A stretch of 64,000 nt of DNA from Caldilineaceae bacterium SB0661_bin_32 (lineage in GTDB: Bacteria; Chloroflexota; Anaerolineae; Caldilineales; Caldilineaceae), in contig VXMH01000051.1 in NCBI GenBank assembly GCA_009841235.1, positions 1 through 64,000 of the forward strand. Direction: 5' to 3'. The notes below the pieces were generated by a model. That model ran no database searches. It saw only the letters and a list, made by a program, of their open reading frames with translations, and was not told the origin of the DNA. The translations under genes were made by a program, and so were the position numbers. Shown here piece by piece: positions 48,091 to 57,494 of this stretch. The first letter of the stretch is position 1. The number at the start of each line of letters is the position of its first letter.

Positions 48091-48127
48091 TTGATAATTG
48101 TGTTGAATTATGTTACCATTTTGGTAA
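48091..48127 (+). promoter_or_regulatory. higBA promoter with overlapping palindromic operator
   Basis: TTGATA at 48091-48096 and TACCAT at 48114-48119 are 17 bases apart, in an unusually AT-rich stretch. TTACCA (48113-48118), TTT, TGGTAA (48122-48127) is a perfect palindrome that covers the -10 box. This is the expected place for autorepression by the HigA-type antitoxin. Confidence 0.65.
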
Positions 48128-48158
48128 TAAAAAAAGCGATATTCGTGCGGGCAACCAT

Positions 48159-48494
48159 ATGGAAATCTCTTTCAGAAACCGTAAACTTGCGAAGGTCTTT
48201 AGTTCAGAGAGGACACTCAGAAGAGAATACGGGGCCCGTGCAGCCCGCACAATCATGATTCGGCTTGCAGTTCTGCTGGATGCCGAGACGCTGTCAGAAG
48301 TGCCGGCAACGCCGCCCGACCGAATGCACCAACTCACCGGCGACCGGGACGAGCAGTTTGCCGTCTACCTTGTCCACCCCTACAGGCTTGTCTTCGTGCC
48401 GGCTCATGATCCGCTGCCGCGCAAAGAGGATGGCGGGATCAACATTGAACAGGTGACGGCGATCACCGTACTAGAGGTGGTTGACTATCATTAG
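48159..48494 (+). CDS. higB: HigB/RelE-type toxin
   Basis: The 111-aa product has the RelE/HigB fold pattern: MEISFRNRKLAKVFSSE, helix TLRREYGARAARTIMIRLAV, then the strands RLVFVPAHDP and VTAITVLEVVDYH. HigB-like proteins cut mRNA on the ribosome. The toxin-first order fits HigBA and is opposite to most other TA loci. A gap of 88 bases separates it from the antitoxin gene. It is AT-richer than its neighbours, suggesting acquisition. Confidence 0.83.
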   Translation: MEISFRNRKLAKVFSSERTLRREYGARAARTIMIRLAVLLDAETLSEVPATPPDRMHQLTGDRDEQFAVYLVHPYRLVFVPAHDPLPRKEDGGINIEQVTAITVLEVVDYH

Positions 48495-48582
48495 GAGCAA
48501 TGGCAATCGAGCAGTACTCCGTGTTTAGGACCGCAACCCTGGTTATCAAAGTGACTGCCTATCACTGAAGGAGGAAAAAGGC

Positions 48583-49683
48583 ATGGCTCCAACAACCTAT
48601 CCGTTCCAGCCCGATTATGCCGTACCGCCGGGATGGGTCCTGGAGGAGCGGCTGGAGGCGAATGGAATCTCGCAGGCCGAGTTTGCACGGCGATGCGGAC
48701 GCTCTCCCAAGTTCATTAGCGACATCATTGCCGGGAAAGCGCCCGTAGAAGCGAAGACAGCGCTCCAGTTCGAGAAAGTTCTGGGGGTCAGTGCAAACAT
48801 CTGGCTTGGCATTGAGAAACGCTATCGCCTACACCAGATGCGACTGGCCGAGGCGAGGGAAGCTGAAGCGTCCGCGGACTGGGCGAGCAGCTTCCCCGTC
48901 AAGGAATTGGTGGAACGAGGCGCAATCAGCAAGCTGTCATCGGTTGGCGAACTGGTAACGGAGTTGCTGGCCTTTTTCGGTGTGGCTTCAACAAGAGCCT
49001 GGCAGAGCAAGTACGGGGCAGCTAACGTTGCCTATCGGCATTCGCCGAGTTTCAAGAGCGACGAAACTGCCTTAGCAGCTTGGCTTCGCCTAGCAGAAAT
49101 CGAGGCTGAACGTCAGGAATCTGTAGACTACGACAGGGCAGCATTCAAGGCGGCCCTTCAGGATATGCGCCGGTTGACGTGTGCAGAATTACCTAAGTCG
49201 CTCGCCGACGCGCAGCAACTCTGCAAAAGCGCAGGCGTTGCATTGGTATTGGTCAGGCCGCTTCCGAAGGCTCGCCTGAGCGGCGCTGCCTGGTGGCTCA
49301 CGCCCCGCAAGCCGGTCATCGCCCTGAGCGCGCGCCATAAATCAGACGACCATCTCTGGTTCAGCCTGTTTCACGAAGCCGCCCACATTATGCTTCACAG
49401 CAAGAAGGAAGTTTTCGTTGACGGGCCCAACGGGGACGCTGATGCCGAAGAAGCCGAAGCGAACGAATGGGCAGCGCGGTTCCTGTTACCCCAGTCCGCT
49501 TGGAATCGTTTCGTTGCTTCTGGCGAGTATCGAACCGGTGACGCCATATGCGGTTTTGCCGCCGAACATGAGGTTGCGCCGGGCATAATCGTCGGCAGAC
49601 TCCAGCATGAAGAACGGCTCCCTTGGAACAGTCGACTGAACCGGCTAAAAGTGCGCCTGGAGTGGAGAGATGATCGAAAGTGA
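48583..49683 (+). CDS. higA: HigA-type antitoxin fused to an ImmA/IrrE metallopeptidase domain
   Basis: The 366-aa product has a HigA-type helix-turn-helix at residues 17-76 (PPGWVLEERLEANGISQAEF ... RSPKFISDIIAGKAPV ... FEKVLGVSANIWLG) and a C-terminal ImmA/IrrE zinc peptidase with the HEXXH motif HEAAH at residues 264-268 and a third acidic ligand in EEAEANEWAARFLLP. Classical HigA is about 100 aa, so the extra 250 residues are a fusion. In this family the peptidase can degrade the DNA-binding partner or itself upon stress. GGAGG precedes the ATG. The C-terminus stops 242 bases before the restriction gene. Confidence 0.88.
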   Translation: MAPTTYPFQPDYAVPPGWVLEERLEANGISQAEFARRCGRSPKFISDIIAGKAPVEAKTALQFEKVLGVSANIWLGIEKRYRLHQMRLAEAREAEASADWASSFPVKELVERGAISKLSSVGELVTELLAFFGVASTRAWQSKYGAANVAYRHSPSFKSDETALAAWLRLAEIEAERQESVDYDRAAFKAALQDMRRLTCAELPKSLADAQQLCKSAGVALVLVRPLPKARLSGAAWWLTPRKPVIALSARHKSDDHLWFSLFHEAAHIMLHSKKEVFVDGPNGDADAEEAEANEWAARFLLPQSAWNRFVASGEYRTGDAICGFAAEHEVAPGIIVGRLQHEERLPWNSRLNRLKVRLEWRDDRK

Positions 49684-49846
49684 GCGGTTTCTGCCAAATA
49701 TCGGCACGCGGGAATTGATAGTATGCACCGTCGCCAGGCACAGTATCGCCAAGCGGCCGGGCAAAAGATAAGCTCGACGGAATGGTACTTCAGACGTTTG
49801 CTCATTGCTGCCATCCCTCCAAGTGTCTCTGTAAAATGGAAACAGT

Positions 49847-49875
49847 TTGACTTCCCCGGCCAACTTTCGCATAAT
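49847..49875 (+). promoter_or_regulatory. Promoter of the restriction-modification operon
   Basis: TTGACT at 49847-49852 and CATAAT at 49870-49875 (5/6 each) are exactly 17 bases apart. The start near 49882 gives a leader of about 44 bases before the ATG at 49926. Confidence 0.65.
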
Positions 49876-49925
49876 ACACAATCTCTGCCCGTCAAACCCA
49901 CTCACTCAGACCGTATGGGCTGTCC

Positions 49926-52900
49926 ATGCAAAACCAGTTCTTCAATCAACCCATCCTAAACTCCCCTTATGAGTACCCGAACCAGTACTGGGAACTCGAC
50001 CCCGACGGCCAGCCGACTCACCAGATCCTGAACGGCCGCCGCAGTGCCGAGTTCATTTCGCCTATACCCAAGCCGAAACTCACCAAGGTTTCGGCGCAGC
50101 AGGCCCGCCTCGAACTCAACAACGGCAGCGGCCTTTCCGACGAGGATCAGCTCTACGACGTTTCCGCCTCCGTCAATGAGATTCGCGGCCGCGTCGACAA
50201 CTGGCGGCGGCTTCCCAGCCCCAACAGCTGGGGCGTAACCCCCGAGACCGCCCGCCTCCTCCAACACTGGCGCAGCCACCACTTCAGCAGCTACCGCCCC
50301 TTTTTCTGCCAGGTCGAAGCGATCGAAACCCTGATCTGGCTGACCGAAGTCGCGCCGAAAATGGGACCCCAGGGTAGGCCCATACTCCAGCGCCTGAACA
50401 GCGCCAACAAGGAAGCCAACCCGGAGCTCCTGCGCATCGCACTCAAACTGGCCACCGGCGCCGGCAAAACCACCGTCATGGCCATGATCATCGCTTGGCA
50501 GACCATCAACGCCGTACGCCGGCCCCAGAGCGAGAACTTCACCCGCGGCTTTCTTGTCGTCGCGCCCGGCATCACCATCCGCGACCGGCTGCGCGTGCTC
50601 CAGCCTAGCGATCCCGACAGCTACTACAACAGCCGCGAACTCGTGCCCGCCGATATGCTCGAGGATCTCAAGCGCGCCAAGATCGTCATCACCAACTACC
50701 ATGCCTTCATGCCTCGCGAGCGGATGCAGCTCTCCAAGGTGGGTCGCGAGCTGCTGCAGGGGCGTGACGGCCAATTGAAGACGCAGGAGACTGAGGGCCA
50801 GATGATTCAGCGGGTCATGCCAGACCTGATGAACTTGAAGAACATCCTCGTCATGAATGACGAGGGGCATCATTGCTACCGGCGCAAGCAGGGCGAGGAG
50901 GAAGAGGATAAACCCAAAGGGGAAGACTTACAGGAAGCCAAGAAGAACACCGAGGCTGCCCGCGTCTGGATCACCGGGCTGGAGACGATAAAGCGCAAGG
51001 TTGGCATCTCCCGCGTGGTCGATCTCTCGGCAACGCCCTTTTTCCTGCGCGGCTCCGGCTACCGCGAGGGTACACTCTTCCCCTGGACCGTAAGCGACTT
51101 CTCCCTCATGGACGCCATCGAGTGCGGCATCGTCAAGCTGCCGCGCGTGCCTGTCGCCGACAATATCCCGGACGGCGACGCCCCCATGTACCGCTTTCTC
51201 TGGGATGAAATCCGGCCTAACATGCCCAAGAAGGGCCGGGGCAAGTCAGCCGGCCTGGATCCGCAAAACCTGCCGCTACAACTGCAGACCGCGCTCGAGG
51301 CCCTCTACGGCCACTATGAGAAGACCTATCAGTTGTGGAGCGTCGCCGAAATCCCTGTGCCGCCTTGTTTCGTAATCGTCTGTAACAACACTGCAACCTC
51401 CAAGCTGGTATTCGACTACGTTTCCGGATTTCATCGCAAAAACGAAGATGGTTCGACATCTCTCGTGCCGGGAAAACTGGAACTGTTCCGCAACTTCGAC
51501 GAGCATGGCAACCGCCTTCCCCGGCCCAATACAGTGTTGATCGACAGCCAGCAACTCGAGTCCGGCGAGGCACTCGACAAAAAATTTCGAGAAATGGCCG
51601 CGCAAGAGATCGAACAGTACCGCCGCGAAATTATCGAGCGCACCGGAGACAGGAATCTGGCAGACAATATCAGCGACCAGGACCTGCTGCGCGAGGTGAT
51701 GAACACCGTCGGCAAGGAAGGCCGCCTCGGCGGCTCGATCCGTTGCGTCGTTTCCGTCTCAATGCTGACCGAAGGCTGGGACGCGAACACAGTCACCCAT
51801 ATCCTCGGCGTACGCGCCTTTGGCACCCAGCTTCTATGTGAACAGGTCGTAGGCCGCGCGCTCCGCCGCTACTCCTATGAACTGAACGAGAAAGGCCTCT
51901 TTGGCGTCGAATACGCCGATGTCTTTGGGGTCCCATTCGACTTCACCGCCCGCCCCGTCGTTGTGCAGCCGCACAAACCGCCGCCAACTGTCCAGGTCCT
52001 GGCCGTCAGACCCGATCGTGACCATCTTGAGATTCGCTTTCCACGCGTCGCCGGGTACCGCGTCGATCTGCCCAAAGAACGTCTCTCCGCCGAGTTCAAC
52101 GAGGACTCGGTTCTCGAACTGACACCCGACCTGATTGGCCCGTCCCACACGACCAACGCAGGCATCATCGGCGAAAGCGTAGACCTAAACCTCGGCCACA
52201 CCAGGGATATGCGGCGCTCGACCCTCCTGTTCCATCTCACCAAGCATCTGATCAATACCAAGTGGCGGGACGCCGGCGCCGCCGCCGAGCTTCATCTCTT
52301 CGGCAGACTGAAACGCATCACCAACCAGTGGCTCAACCAGTGTTTGATCTGCAAAGGCGACGCCTATCCGGCCCAGCTCATGTTCGTGCCGCTCGCAGAA
52401 ATGGCCTGTGATCGAATCGCCGCCGCTATCACTCGCACTAACCTCGAAGGCAACATAATCAAGGCGCTGCTCGACCCATATAACCCCGTCGGCTCCACCC
52501 GCTTCGTCAACTTCCGTACCTCCAAAGCACTGCGCTGGAAGACCGACCCCAGCAAATGCCATGTCAACTGGGCTATCCTCGACAGCAATTGGGAGGGGGA
52601 ATTCTGCCGCGTCGCCGAGGGACATCCTCGCGTGCGCGCCTACGTCAAGAACCACAGTCTGGGCTTCACCGTCCCCTACAAGCACGGGTCGGCCAATCGC
52701 CTGTACATTCCAGACTTCATCATTCAGGTCGACGACGGCCGCGGCCCAGACGACCCCCTGAACCTGGTCGTCGAGATCAAAGGCTACCGCGGTGAGGACG
52801 CCAAGGAAAAGAAGACAACGATGGAGACCTACTGGGTGCCGGGTGTTAACGCCGCCGGCGAGTTCGGCCGCTGGGCGTTCACAGAGTTTACCGACGTGTA

Positions 52901-52976
52901 CGAAATTGGAGGGGACTTCGCAGCCGGAGTGAAAGCGTCTTTCCACGATACAATTGAAAAAAGCGTGGGCCCCTAA
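49926..52976 (+). CDS. Type III-like restriction enzyme subunit (SF2 helicase-nuclease, BPTD_3080-like)
   Basis: The 1016-aa product is an SF2 helicase-nuclease. Walker A is ATGAGKTT at residues 176-183, the DEAD-like box is LVMNDEGHH, motif III is VDLSATPF, and motif VI is LCEQVVGRALRR. The C-terminus carries the nuclease pattern YIPDFIIQVDDG ... LVVEIKGYRGED, that is PD ... E-x-K. It needs a partner methyltransferase, which is the gene at 54678. Between them three other genes are inserted, an unusual order for res/mod. The ATG at 49926 fits the promoter at 49847. Confidence 0.9.
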   Translation: MQNQFFNQPILNSPYEYPNQYWELDPDGQPTHQILNGRRSAEFISPIPKPKLTKVSAQQARLELNNGSGLSDEDQLYDVSASVNEIRGRVDNWRRLPSPNSWGVTPETARLLQHWRSHHFSSYRPFFCQVEAIETLIWLTEVAPKMGPQGRPILQRLNSANKEANPELLRIALKLATGAGKTTVMAMIIAWQTINAVRRPQSENFTRGFLVVAPGITIRDRLRVLQPSDPDSYYNSRELVPADMLEDLKRAKIVITNYHAFMPRERMQLSKVGRELLQGRDGQLKTQETEGQMIQRVMPDLMNLKNILVMNDEGHHCYRRKQGEEEEDKPKGEDLQEAKKNTEAARVWITGLETIKRKVGISRVVDLSATPFFLRGSGYREGTLFPWTVSDFSLMDAIECGIVKLPRVPVADNIPDGDAPMYRFLWDEIRPNMPKKGRGKSAGLDPQNLPLQLQTALEALYGHYEKTYQLWSVAEIPVPPCFVIVCNNTATSKLVFDYVSGFHRKNEDGSTSLVPGKLELFRNFDEHGNRLPRPNTVLIDSQQLESGEALDKKFREMAAQEIEQYRREIIERTGDRNLADNISDQDLLREVMNTVGKEGRLGGSIRCVVSVSMLTEGWDANTVTHILGVRAFGTQLLCEQVVGRALRRYSYELNEKGLFGVEYADVFGVPFDFTARPVVVQPHKPPPTVQVLAVRPDRDHLEIRFPRVAGYRVDLPKERLSAEFNEDSVLELTPDLIGPSHTTNAGIIGESVDLNLGHTRDMRRSTLLFHLTKHLINTKWRDAGAAAELHLFGRLKRITNQWLNQCLICKGDAYPAQLMFVPLAEMACDRIAAAITRTNLEGNIIKALLDPYNPVGSTRFVNFRTSKALRWKTDPSKCHVNWAILDSNWEGEFCRVAEGHPRVRAYVKNHSLGFTVPYKHGSANRLYIPDFIIQVDDGRGPDDPLNLVVEIKGYRGEDAKEKKTTMETYWVPGVNAAGEFGRWAFTEFTDVYEIGGDFAAGVKASFHDTIEKSVGP

Positions 52977-53212
52977 CTTTGCAGTGCGGTGCCGTCCTTG
53001 AATCACACCGTCAACGTAATCCGTACTCACCGCAGATAGCTTGCCCAAGCCCCTTGACCACTGGTAGTATTTTAGCCACGAAGACGACAACACAGGTTTT
53101 GGGCCGTGGAGACCAACTGGTTGGAAACCTTGGAGGGTGCCATTTACTGTCTGATAGAGGACTTCAATCTGGCAGGAATAGGAGCCCAACCGGACATGCC
53201 AAAGTTGTTCTG

Positions 53213-53998
53213 ATGACCATCGATTCCGATGCCCTTCGAAGCCTGCTCTGCGAGCGTCTCTGCGAAGACGTCAGAGTCGACGCGCGCCCCGACGGTGACT
53301 TAATGCTGCGCACGCACTTCGAGTTCCCCGACGGGGACCGCTACCCTATCCACTTGTCTGAAGCGGCTTCAGGCGGACTGCGTCTGTCCGACCGCGGGCA
53401 TACGCTCATGCACATCAGCTACGAGCATGACATCGACTCGTTAATGGACGGAACCCGTGGGATGCTTCTCGAGCGCATTATGGGCGAGACCGGACTAAGT
53501 TGGGACGGTGACGGGGGAGCATTTTGTCTGGATACCCCGCCGGAACGCCTGCCAGAGGCACTCTTCACCTTCGGACAAGCGTTGACCCGCGTCTATGATC
53601 TGACGCTGCTCTCGCATACTAACGTGGGCTCCACCTTTTATGACGATTTGGCCGACCTCCTGTCCAGCCGGATAGATGAGGCAAAAATCGAACGCGACTA
53701 TCTGCCACCTGTTCCCAATGCCCAGGCCTATCCGGTGGATTACCGCATCGAAGGCAAGAGCGGGGATCCGCTGTTCCTCTACGGCGTGCCCAATCGCGAC
53801 AAAGCGCGACTGACGACGATAATGCTATCCTACTTCCATAGGCATGATCTCCGCTTCGAATCGATCCTCGTCTTCGCGGACCAGACCGAGATCCCGCGCA
53901 TGGATCTGGCGCGACTCTCCGACGTGGGCGGCGGTATGATCTCGTCGCCGGCCGCGCATGAAGACCTGAATCGCAAGCTCCTGCAGCGCGCGGCATGA
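53213..53998 (+). CDS. DUF1828/DUF1829 domain-containing protein
   Basis: The 261-aa product looks like a DUF1828 protein at the N-terminus (residues about 30-115, with PIHLSEAASGGLRLSDRGHT) followed by a DUF1829-like part (residues about 165-250, LFLYGVPNRDKARLTTIMLS ... ILVFADQTEIPRMDLARLSD). The assignment is from memory of the family. No biochemical function is established. Such proteins are often seen near phage, plasmid and defence genes. Its stop overlaps the mntA start by four bases, so the two are coupled. It lies 236 bases after the restriction gene. Confidence 0.72.
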   Translation: MTIDSDALRSLLCERLCEDVRVDARPDGDLMLRTHFEFPDGDRYPIHLSEAASGGLRLSDRGHTLMHISYEHDIDSLMDGTRGMLLERIMGETGLSWDGDGGAFCLDTPPERLPEALFTFGQALTRVYDLTLLSHTNVGSTFYDDLADLLSSRIDEAKIERDYLPPVPNAQAYPVDYRIEGKSGDPLFLYGVPNRDKARLTTIMLSYFHRHDLRFESILVFADQTEIPRMDLARLSDVGGGMISSPAAHEDLNRKLLQRAA

Positions 53999-54312
53999 CC
54001 GGCCAGGCTCGCGGTACAACCATGACCAGGGACGAAGTTCTTGCCCTGCTGCGCGCCCATAAGGCGACGCTCTCGCAACGCTTTGGCGTCACCGAAATCG
54101 CGCTGTTCGGATCCTTTGCCCGCGACCAAGCTGCTGGCGAGAGCGACGTGGATATACTTGTGCGGTTCGACCGACCGGCCACGTCGGACACTTACTTCGG
54201 TACCCAGTTCTATATCGAAGACCTGCTCGGCCTCCAGGTTGACCTAGTTACCGACAAGGCGTTGCGCGTGGAGCTGCGCCCCTACGTGGAACGGGAGGCC
54301 GTCAGTGTCTGA
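53995..54312 (+). CDS. mntA: MntA-type nucleotidyltransferase antitoxin (MNT domain)
   Basis: The 105-aa product has the minimal nucleotidyltransferase fold. The catalytic GSX10DXD motif is present and correctly spaced: ALFGSFARDQAAGESDVDI, with GS followed by ten residues and D-V-D. Known MntA antitoxins adenylylate the tyrosine of the partner HepT. Its start overlaps the stop of the DUF1828 gene by four bases (ATGA), and its stop overlaps hepT by eight bases. Confidence 0.88.
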   Translation: MTGQARGTTMTRDEVLALLRAHKATLSQRFGVTEIALFGSFARDQAAGESDVDILVRFDRPATSDTYFGTQFYIEDLLGLQVDLVTDKALRVELRPYVEREAVSV

Positions 54313-54673
54313 CGGCGGCCGCGAAGCCCGCAGCTGGCGCTTCTACATTCAAGACATGATCGAGTTCAGTGAAAGAGTCCTGGACTACACTGCAGGACTG
54401 GACCAGGAAACCTTCGTAGCGGACCAGTTCACTTACGACGCTACCCTGCGCAATCTTGAACTGATCGGAGAGGCGGCAACCCATGTCCCCAACGAAGCGC
54501 GCGCAGCACACCCGGAAATTCAGTGGCGTCGCATAATCGGGACGCGCAACCGCGTGGCCCATGCCTATCTGGGATTGGACGATGACGTTATCTGGGACAT
54601 CATCCGCACCGACATCCCCAATCTCCTGCCCGCATTACGAAACCTGTTGGACAAAACAAGTGAGGATAGCTAA
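54305..54673 (+). CDS. hepT: HepT-type HEPN RNase toxin
   Basis: The 122-aa helical product is a HEPN/DUF86 protein. The catalytic and adenylylation motif RX4HXY is intact: RNRVAHAY. In characterised pairs the tyrosine of this motif is adenylylated by MntA and the RNase is thereby silenced. It starts with GTG within mntA and ends four bases before the methyltransferase ATG. Translation of the toxin and of Mod is therefore likely to be coupled. Confidence 0.88.
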   Translation: MSDGGREARSWRFYIQDMIEFSERVLDYTAGLDQETFVADQFTYDATLRNLELIGEAATHVPNEARAAHPEIQWRRIIGTRNRVAHAYLGLDDDVIWDIIRTDIPNLLPALRNLLDKTSEDS

Positions 54674-54677
54674 GTAG

Positions 54678-57455
54678 ATGCCGAAGCAGAAGAAAAAGAA
54701 GACCGTCGATACGATCCGCCACGAAGACGCCACCCGCAAAAACCTTCCCAGCGCCGAACACCAACCCCTCATGCAGGAAGAAGACCAATCCCCCCTCCGC
54801 GTCGCCTACGAACGCCGCAACCGCGACCTTGACCCGCAGCTCGTCTGGCGCGGCAAAGACGAGCAGGACTGGTCCGACCTCGTCGTCAACGTGCCGCCTC
54901 TCTACATCCAGGAGCGCGTCCATCCCAAGGTCCTCGTCGACGACCTGATGCACCAGAGCGAGCAGGCCCGCCGCGCACAGGAAAACAACATCCAGCCCGG
55001 CTTCGCCGATCTATTCGCCGACTTCAATGGCCTGCCCTCCGAGGACGCCAAAACCGAGTTCTACCAGCACGACGCCAACTGGTCCAACCGCATGGTCCTC
55101 GGCGACAGCCTCCAGGTCATGGCTTCCCTCGCCGAGCGCGAAGGTCTGCGCGGCAAGGTGCAGTGCATCTACATCGACCCGCCCTACGGCATCAAGTTCA
55201 ACTCCAACTTCCAGTGGTCCACCACCAGTCGAGTTGTGCGCGACGGCAAGGCCGACCACATCACCCGCGAGCCTGAGCAGGTAAAGGCATTCCGCGACAC
55301 CTGGCGAGACGGCATCCACTCATACCTGACCTATCTGCGCGACCGCCTGACCGTAGCGCGCGATCTGCTGGCAGAAAGCGGTTCAATCTTCGTGCAGATC
55401 GGGGATGAAAATGTTCACCTTGTGCGTGCGCTCATGGATGAGGTGTTTGGCTCTGAGAATTACGTCACTTCGATATCATTCTTCAAGACAGGTGCTCAAA
55501 CCAGTTCTATCTTGCCTCAAAACTCAGACACAATTTTGTGGTATTCAAGCGTGCGTGAACGCATAAAGACAAGACGTCTATTCAACGCTGACGGTGGTTG
55601 GGTTGCTAGAGCAACCAGCAGATGGAGCCGGAGCGGAGAGGGGATCTTCAGTCGGGCAAGTGACGAACCTACAAGCTCTTGGACTCATCGAGCTCTAGAA
55701 TCAAACACGGGAAGTGAAGCAAGTCGGTTTCCTGTCTTCTTCAATGGAAACACGTTTGCCCCAAAGCGCGGTTGGTCCACTTCTCCTGTCGGAATGTTGC
55801 GTCTTACCAAGGCTCACCGAGTCTTGCAAGTTCGGTCGAATATTCGGTATGCCGCCTCAGCCGAGGACTTTCCGTTTTCCTACTTCACCAGCACTTGGGT
55901 CGACACTGGAACGGGTTCGTTCGGCGACCAGCAGGTCTATGTTGTCCAAACCACTGGAAAGGTCATTCAACGCTGCATCCTGATGACCACCGACCCCGGC
56001 GATCTCGTCCTTGACCCCACCTGTGGCTCCGGCACTACCGCCTACGTCGCCGAGCAGTGGGGTCGCCGCTGGATCACGATCGATACCTCCCGTGTCGCCC
56101 TCGCCCTAGCCCGCGCCCGCATCATGGGCGCTCGCTATCCCTATTATCTGCTCGCCGACAGCCGCGCTGGCCAACAGAAAGAGGCCGAAGTCGAGCGCAA
56201 GGCCCCCTCAGAATCCCCCCGCTACGGCGACATCCGCCAGGGATTTGTCTACGAACGCGTGCCCCACATTACCCTCCGTGCCATCGCCAACAACGCCGAA
56301 ATCGATGTCATCTGGGAGGACTTCCAGCAAACGCTGGAGCCGCTGCGCGAGGGACTCAACACCGCGTTGGGCACAAACTGGGAGGAATGGGAGATCCCCC
56401 GCGAGGCCGAAGAAGAATGGCCCCCGGACGCGAAGAAACTGCACGATGGCTGGTGCCAGCAGCGCATCGCCCGCCAGAAAGAGATCGACGCCTCCATCGC
56501 CACCAAGGCCGACAAGGAATTCCTCTACGACAAGCCCCATGAGGACCGCACCAAAGTGCGCGTCGCCGGCCCCTTCACCGTCGAGAGCATCTCCCCCCAT
56601 CGCGTCCTCGCCGTAGACGAAAACGACGAATTCATCGAGACCTTCGGCGAAGAACAGGCCGGCTACGGCAGCGTCTACGACTTCGCTGCTATCATCCTCG
56701 AGAATCTCAGGACCGCCGGCGTCCAGCAGGCCCACAAGGAGGACCGTATCGACTTCACCTCCCTCACCCCCTGGCCCGGCCATCATGTCTGCGCCGAGGG
56801 CCGCTTCTTCGAGGGCGGTGAAGAAAGCGGCATCCAGCGCCGCGCCGCCATCTTCATCGGCCCCGAATTCGGCACCGTCTCCCGGCCCGACCTCGTCGAC
56901 GCCGCCCGCGAGGCCGCCGACGGCGCCTTCGACCTGCTCATCGCCTGCGCCTTCAACTACGAAGCCCATACCTCCGAGTTCGAGAAGCTGGGCAAGATTC
57001 CCGTGCTCAAGGCGCGCATGAACGCCGACCTCCACATGGCCGCCGATCTGAAAAACACCGGCAAAGGCAATCTCTTCGTGATCTTCGGTGAGCCCGACGT
57101 CGAACTCCTCGACGCGGAGGACAACCAGATCACAGTGCGCGTCAACGGCGTAGACGTGCTTCACCCCAACACCGGCGAAGTACGCAGCGACGGCCCCGAC
57201 GGGATCGCCTGCTGGTTCGTCGACACCGACTACAACGGTGAGAGCTTCTTCGTGCGCCATGCCTACTTCCTCGGCGCAAACGATCCCTACAAGGCTCTCA
57301 AGACCACGCTCAAAGCCGAGATCGACACCGAAGCCTGGGCATCCCTGCACAGCGATACTTCCCGCCCCTTCAACAAACCCGACTCCGGCCGCATCGCCGT
57401 CAAAGTCATCAACCACCTCGGCGACGAAGTGATGAAGATCTTCCGCGTGGAATAA
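54678..57455 (+). CDS. Type III-like DNA methyltransferase (Mod, beta-class), with a low-GC target-recognition segment
   Basis: The 925-aa product is a DNA adenine or cytosine N-methyltransferase with motif IV DPPY at residues 167-170 (CIYIDPPYGIKFNSNFQW) ahead of motif I at residues 446-454 (LVLDPTCGSGTT). This order is the beta class of type III Mod proteins. The region between them, residues about 235-435 (55380-55985), is the presumed target-recognition domain and has lower GC and different codon use than the flanks. The C-terminal 400 residues (from about 500) are unusual and contain EIDASIATKADKEFLYDKP. It starts four bases after hepT. Confidence 0.9.
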   Translation: MPKQKKKKTVDTIRHEDATRKNLPSAEHQPLMQEEDQSPLRVAYERRNRDLDPQLVWRGKDEQDWSDLVVNVPPLYIQERVHPKVLVDDLMHQSEQARRAQENNIQPGFADLFADFNGLPSEDAKTEFYQHDANWSNRMVLGDSLQVMASLAEREGLRGKVQCIYIDPPYGIKFNSNFQWSTTSRVVRDGKADHITREPEQVKAFRDTWRDGIHSYLTYLRDRLTVARDLLAESGSIFVQIGDENVHLVRALMDEVFGSENYVTSISFFKTGAQTSSILPQNSDTILWYSSVRERIKTRRLFNADGGWVARATSRWSRSGEGIFSRASDEPTSSWTHRALESNTGSEASRFPVFFNGNTFAPKRGWSTSPVGMLRLTKAHRVLQVRSNIRYAASAEDFPFSYFTSTWVDTGTGSFGDQQVYVVQTTGKVIQRCILMTTDPGDLVLDPTCGSGTTAYVAEQWGRRWITIDTSRVALALARARIMGARYPYYLLADSRAGQQKEAEVERKAPSESPRYGDIRQGFVYERVPHITLRAIANNAEIDVIWEDFQQTLEPLREGLNTALGTNWEEWEIPREAEEEWPPDAKKLHDGWCQQRIARQKEIDASIATKADKEFLYDKPHEDRTKVRVAGPFTVESISPHRVLAVDENDEFIETFGEEQAGYGSVYDFAAIILENLRTAGVQQAHKEDRIDFTSLTPWPGHHVCAEGRFFEGGEESGIQRRAAIFIGPEFGTVSRPDLVDAAREAADGAFDLLIACAFNYEAHTSEFEKLGKIPVLKARMNADLHMAADLKNTGKGNLFVIFGEPDVELLDAEDNQITVRVNGVDVLHPNTGEVRSDGPDGIACWFVDTDYNGESFFVRHAYFLGANDPYKALKTTLKAEIDTEAWASLHSDTSRPFNKPDSGRIAVKVINHLGDEVMKIFRVE

Positions 57456-57476
57456 TTTCTGACCACCGACCACGAG

Positions 57477-57489
57477 CCACTGACCACTG
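57477..57489 (+). repeat. CCACTGACCACTG gene-border repeat, copy 2
   Basis: CCACTGACCACTG lies between the mod stop and the helicase start, preceded by the related GACCACCGACCACGAG. It is the same motif as the repeats at 36247-36260 and 62680-62693. Confidence 0.5.
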
Positions 57490-57494
57490 CCTCC

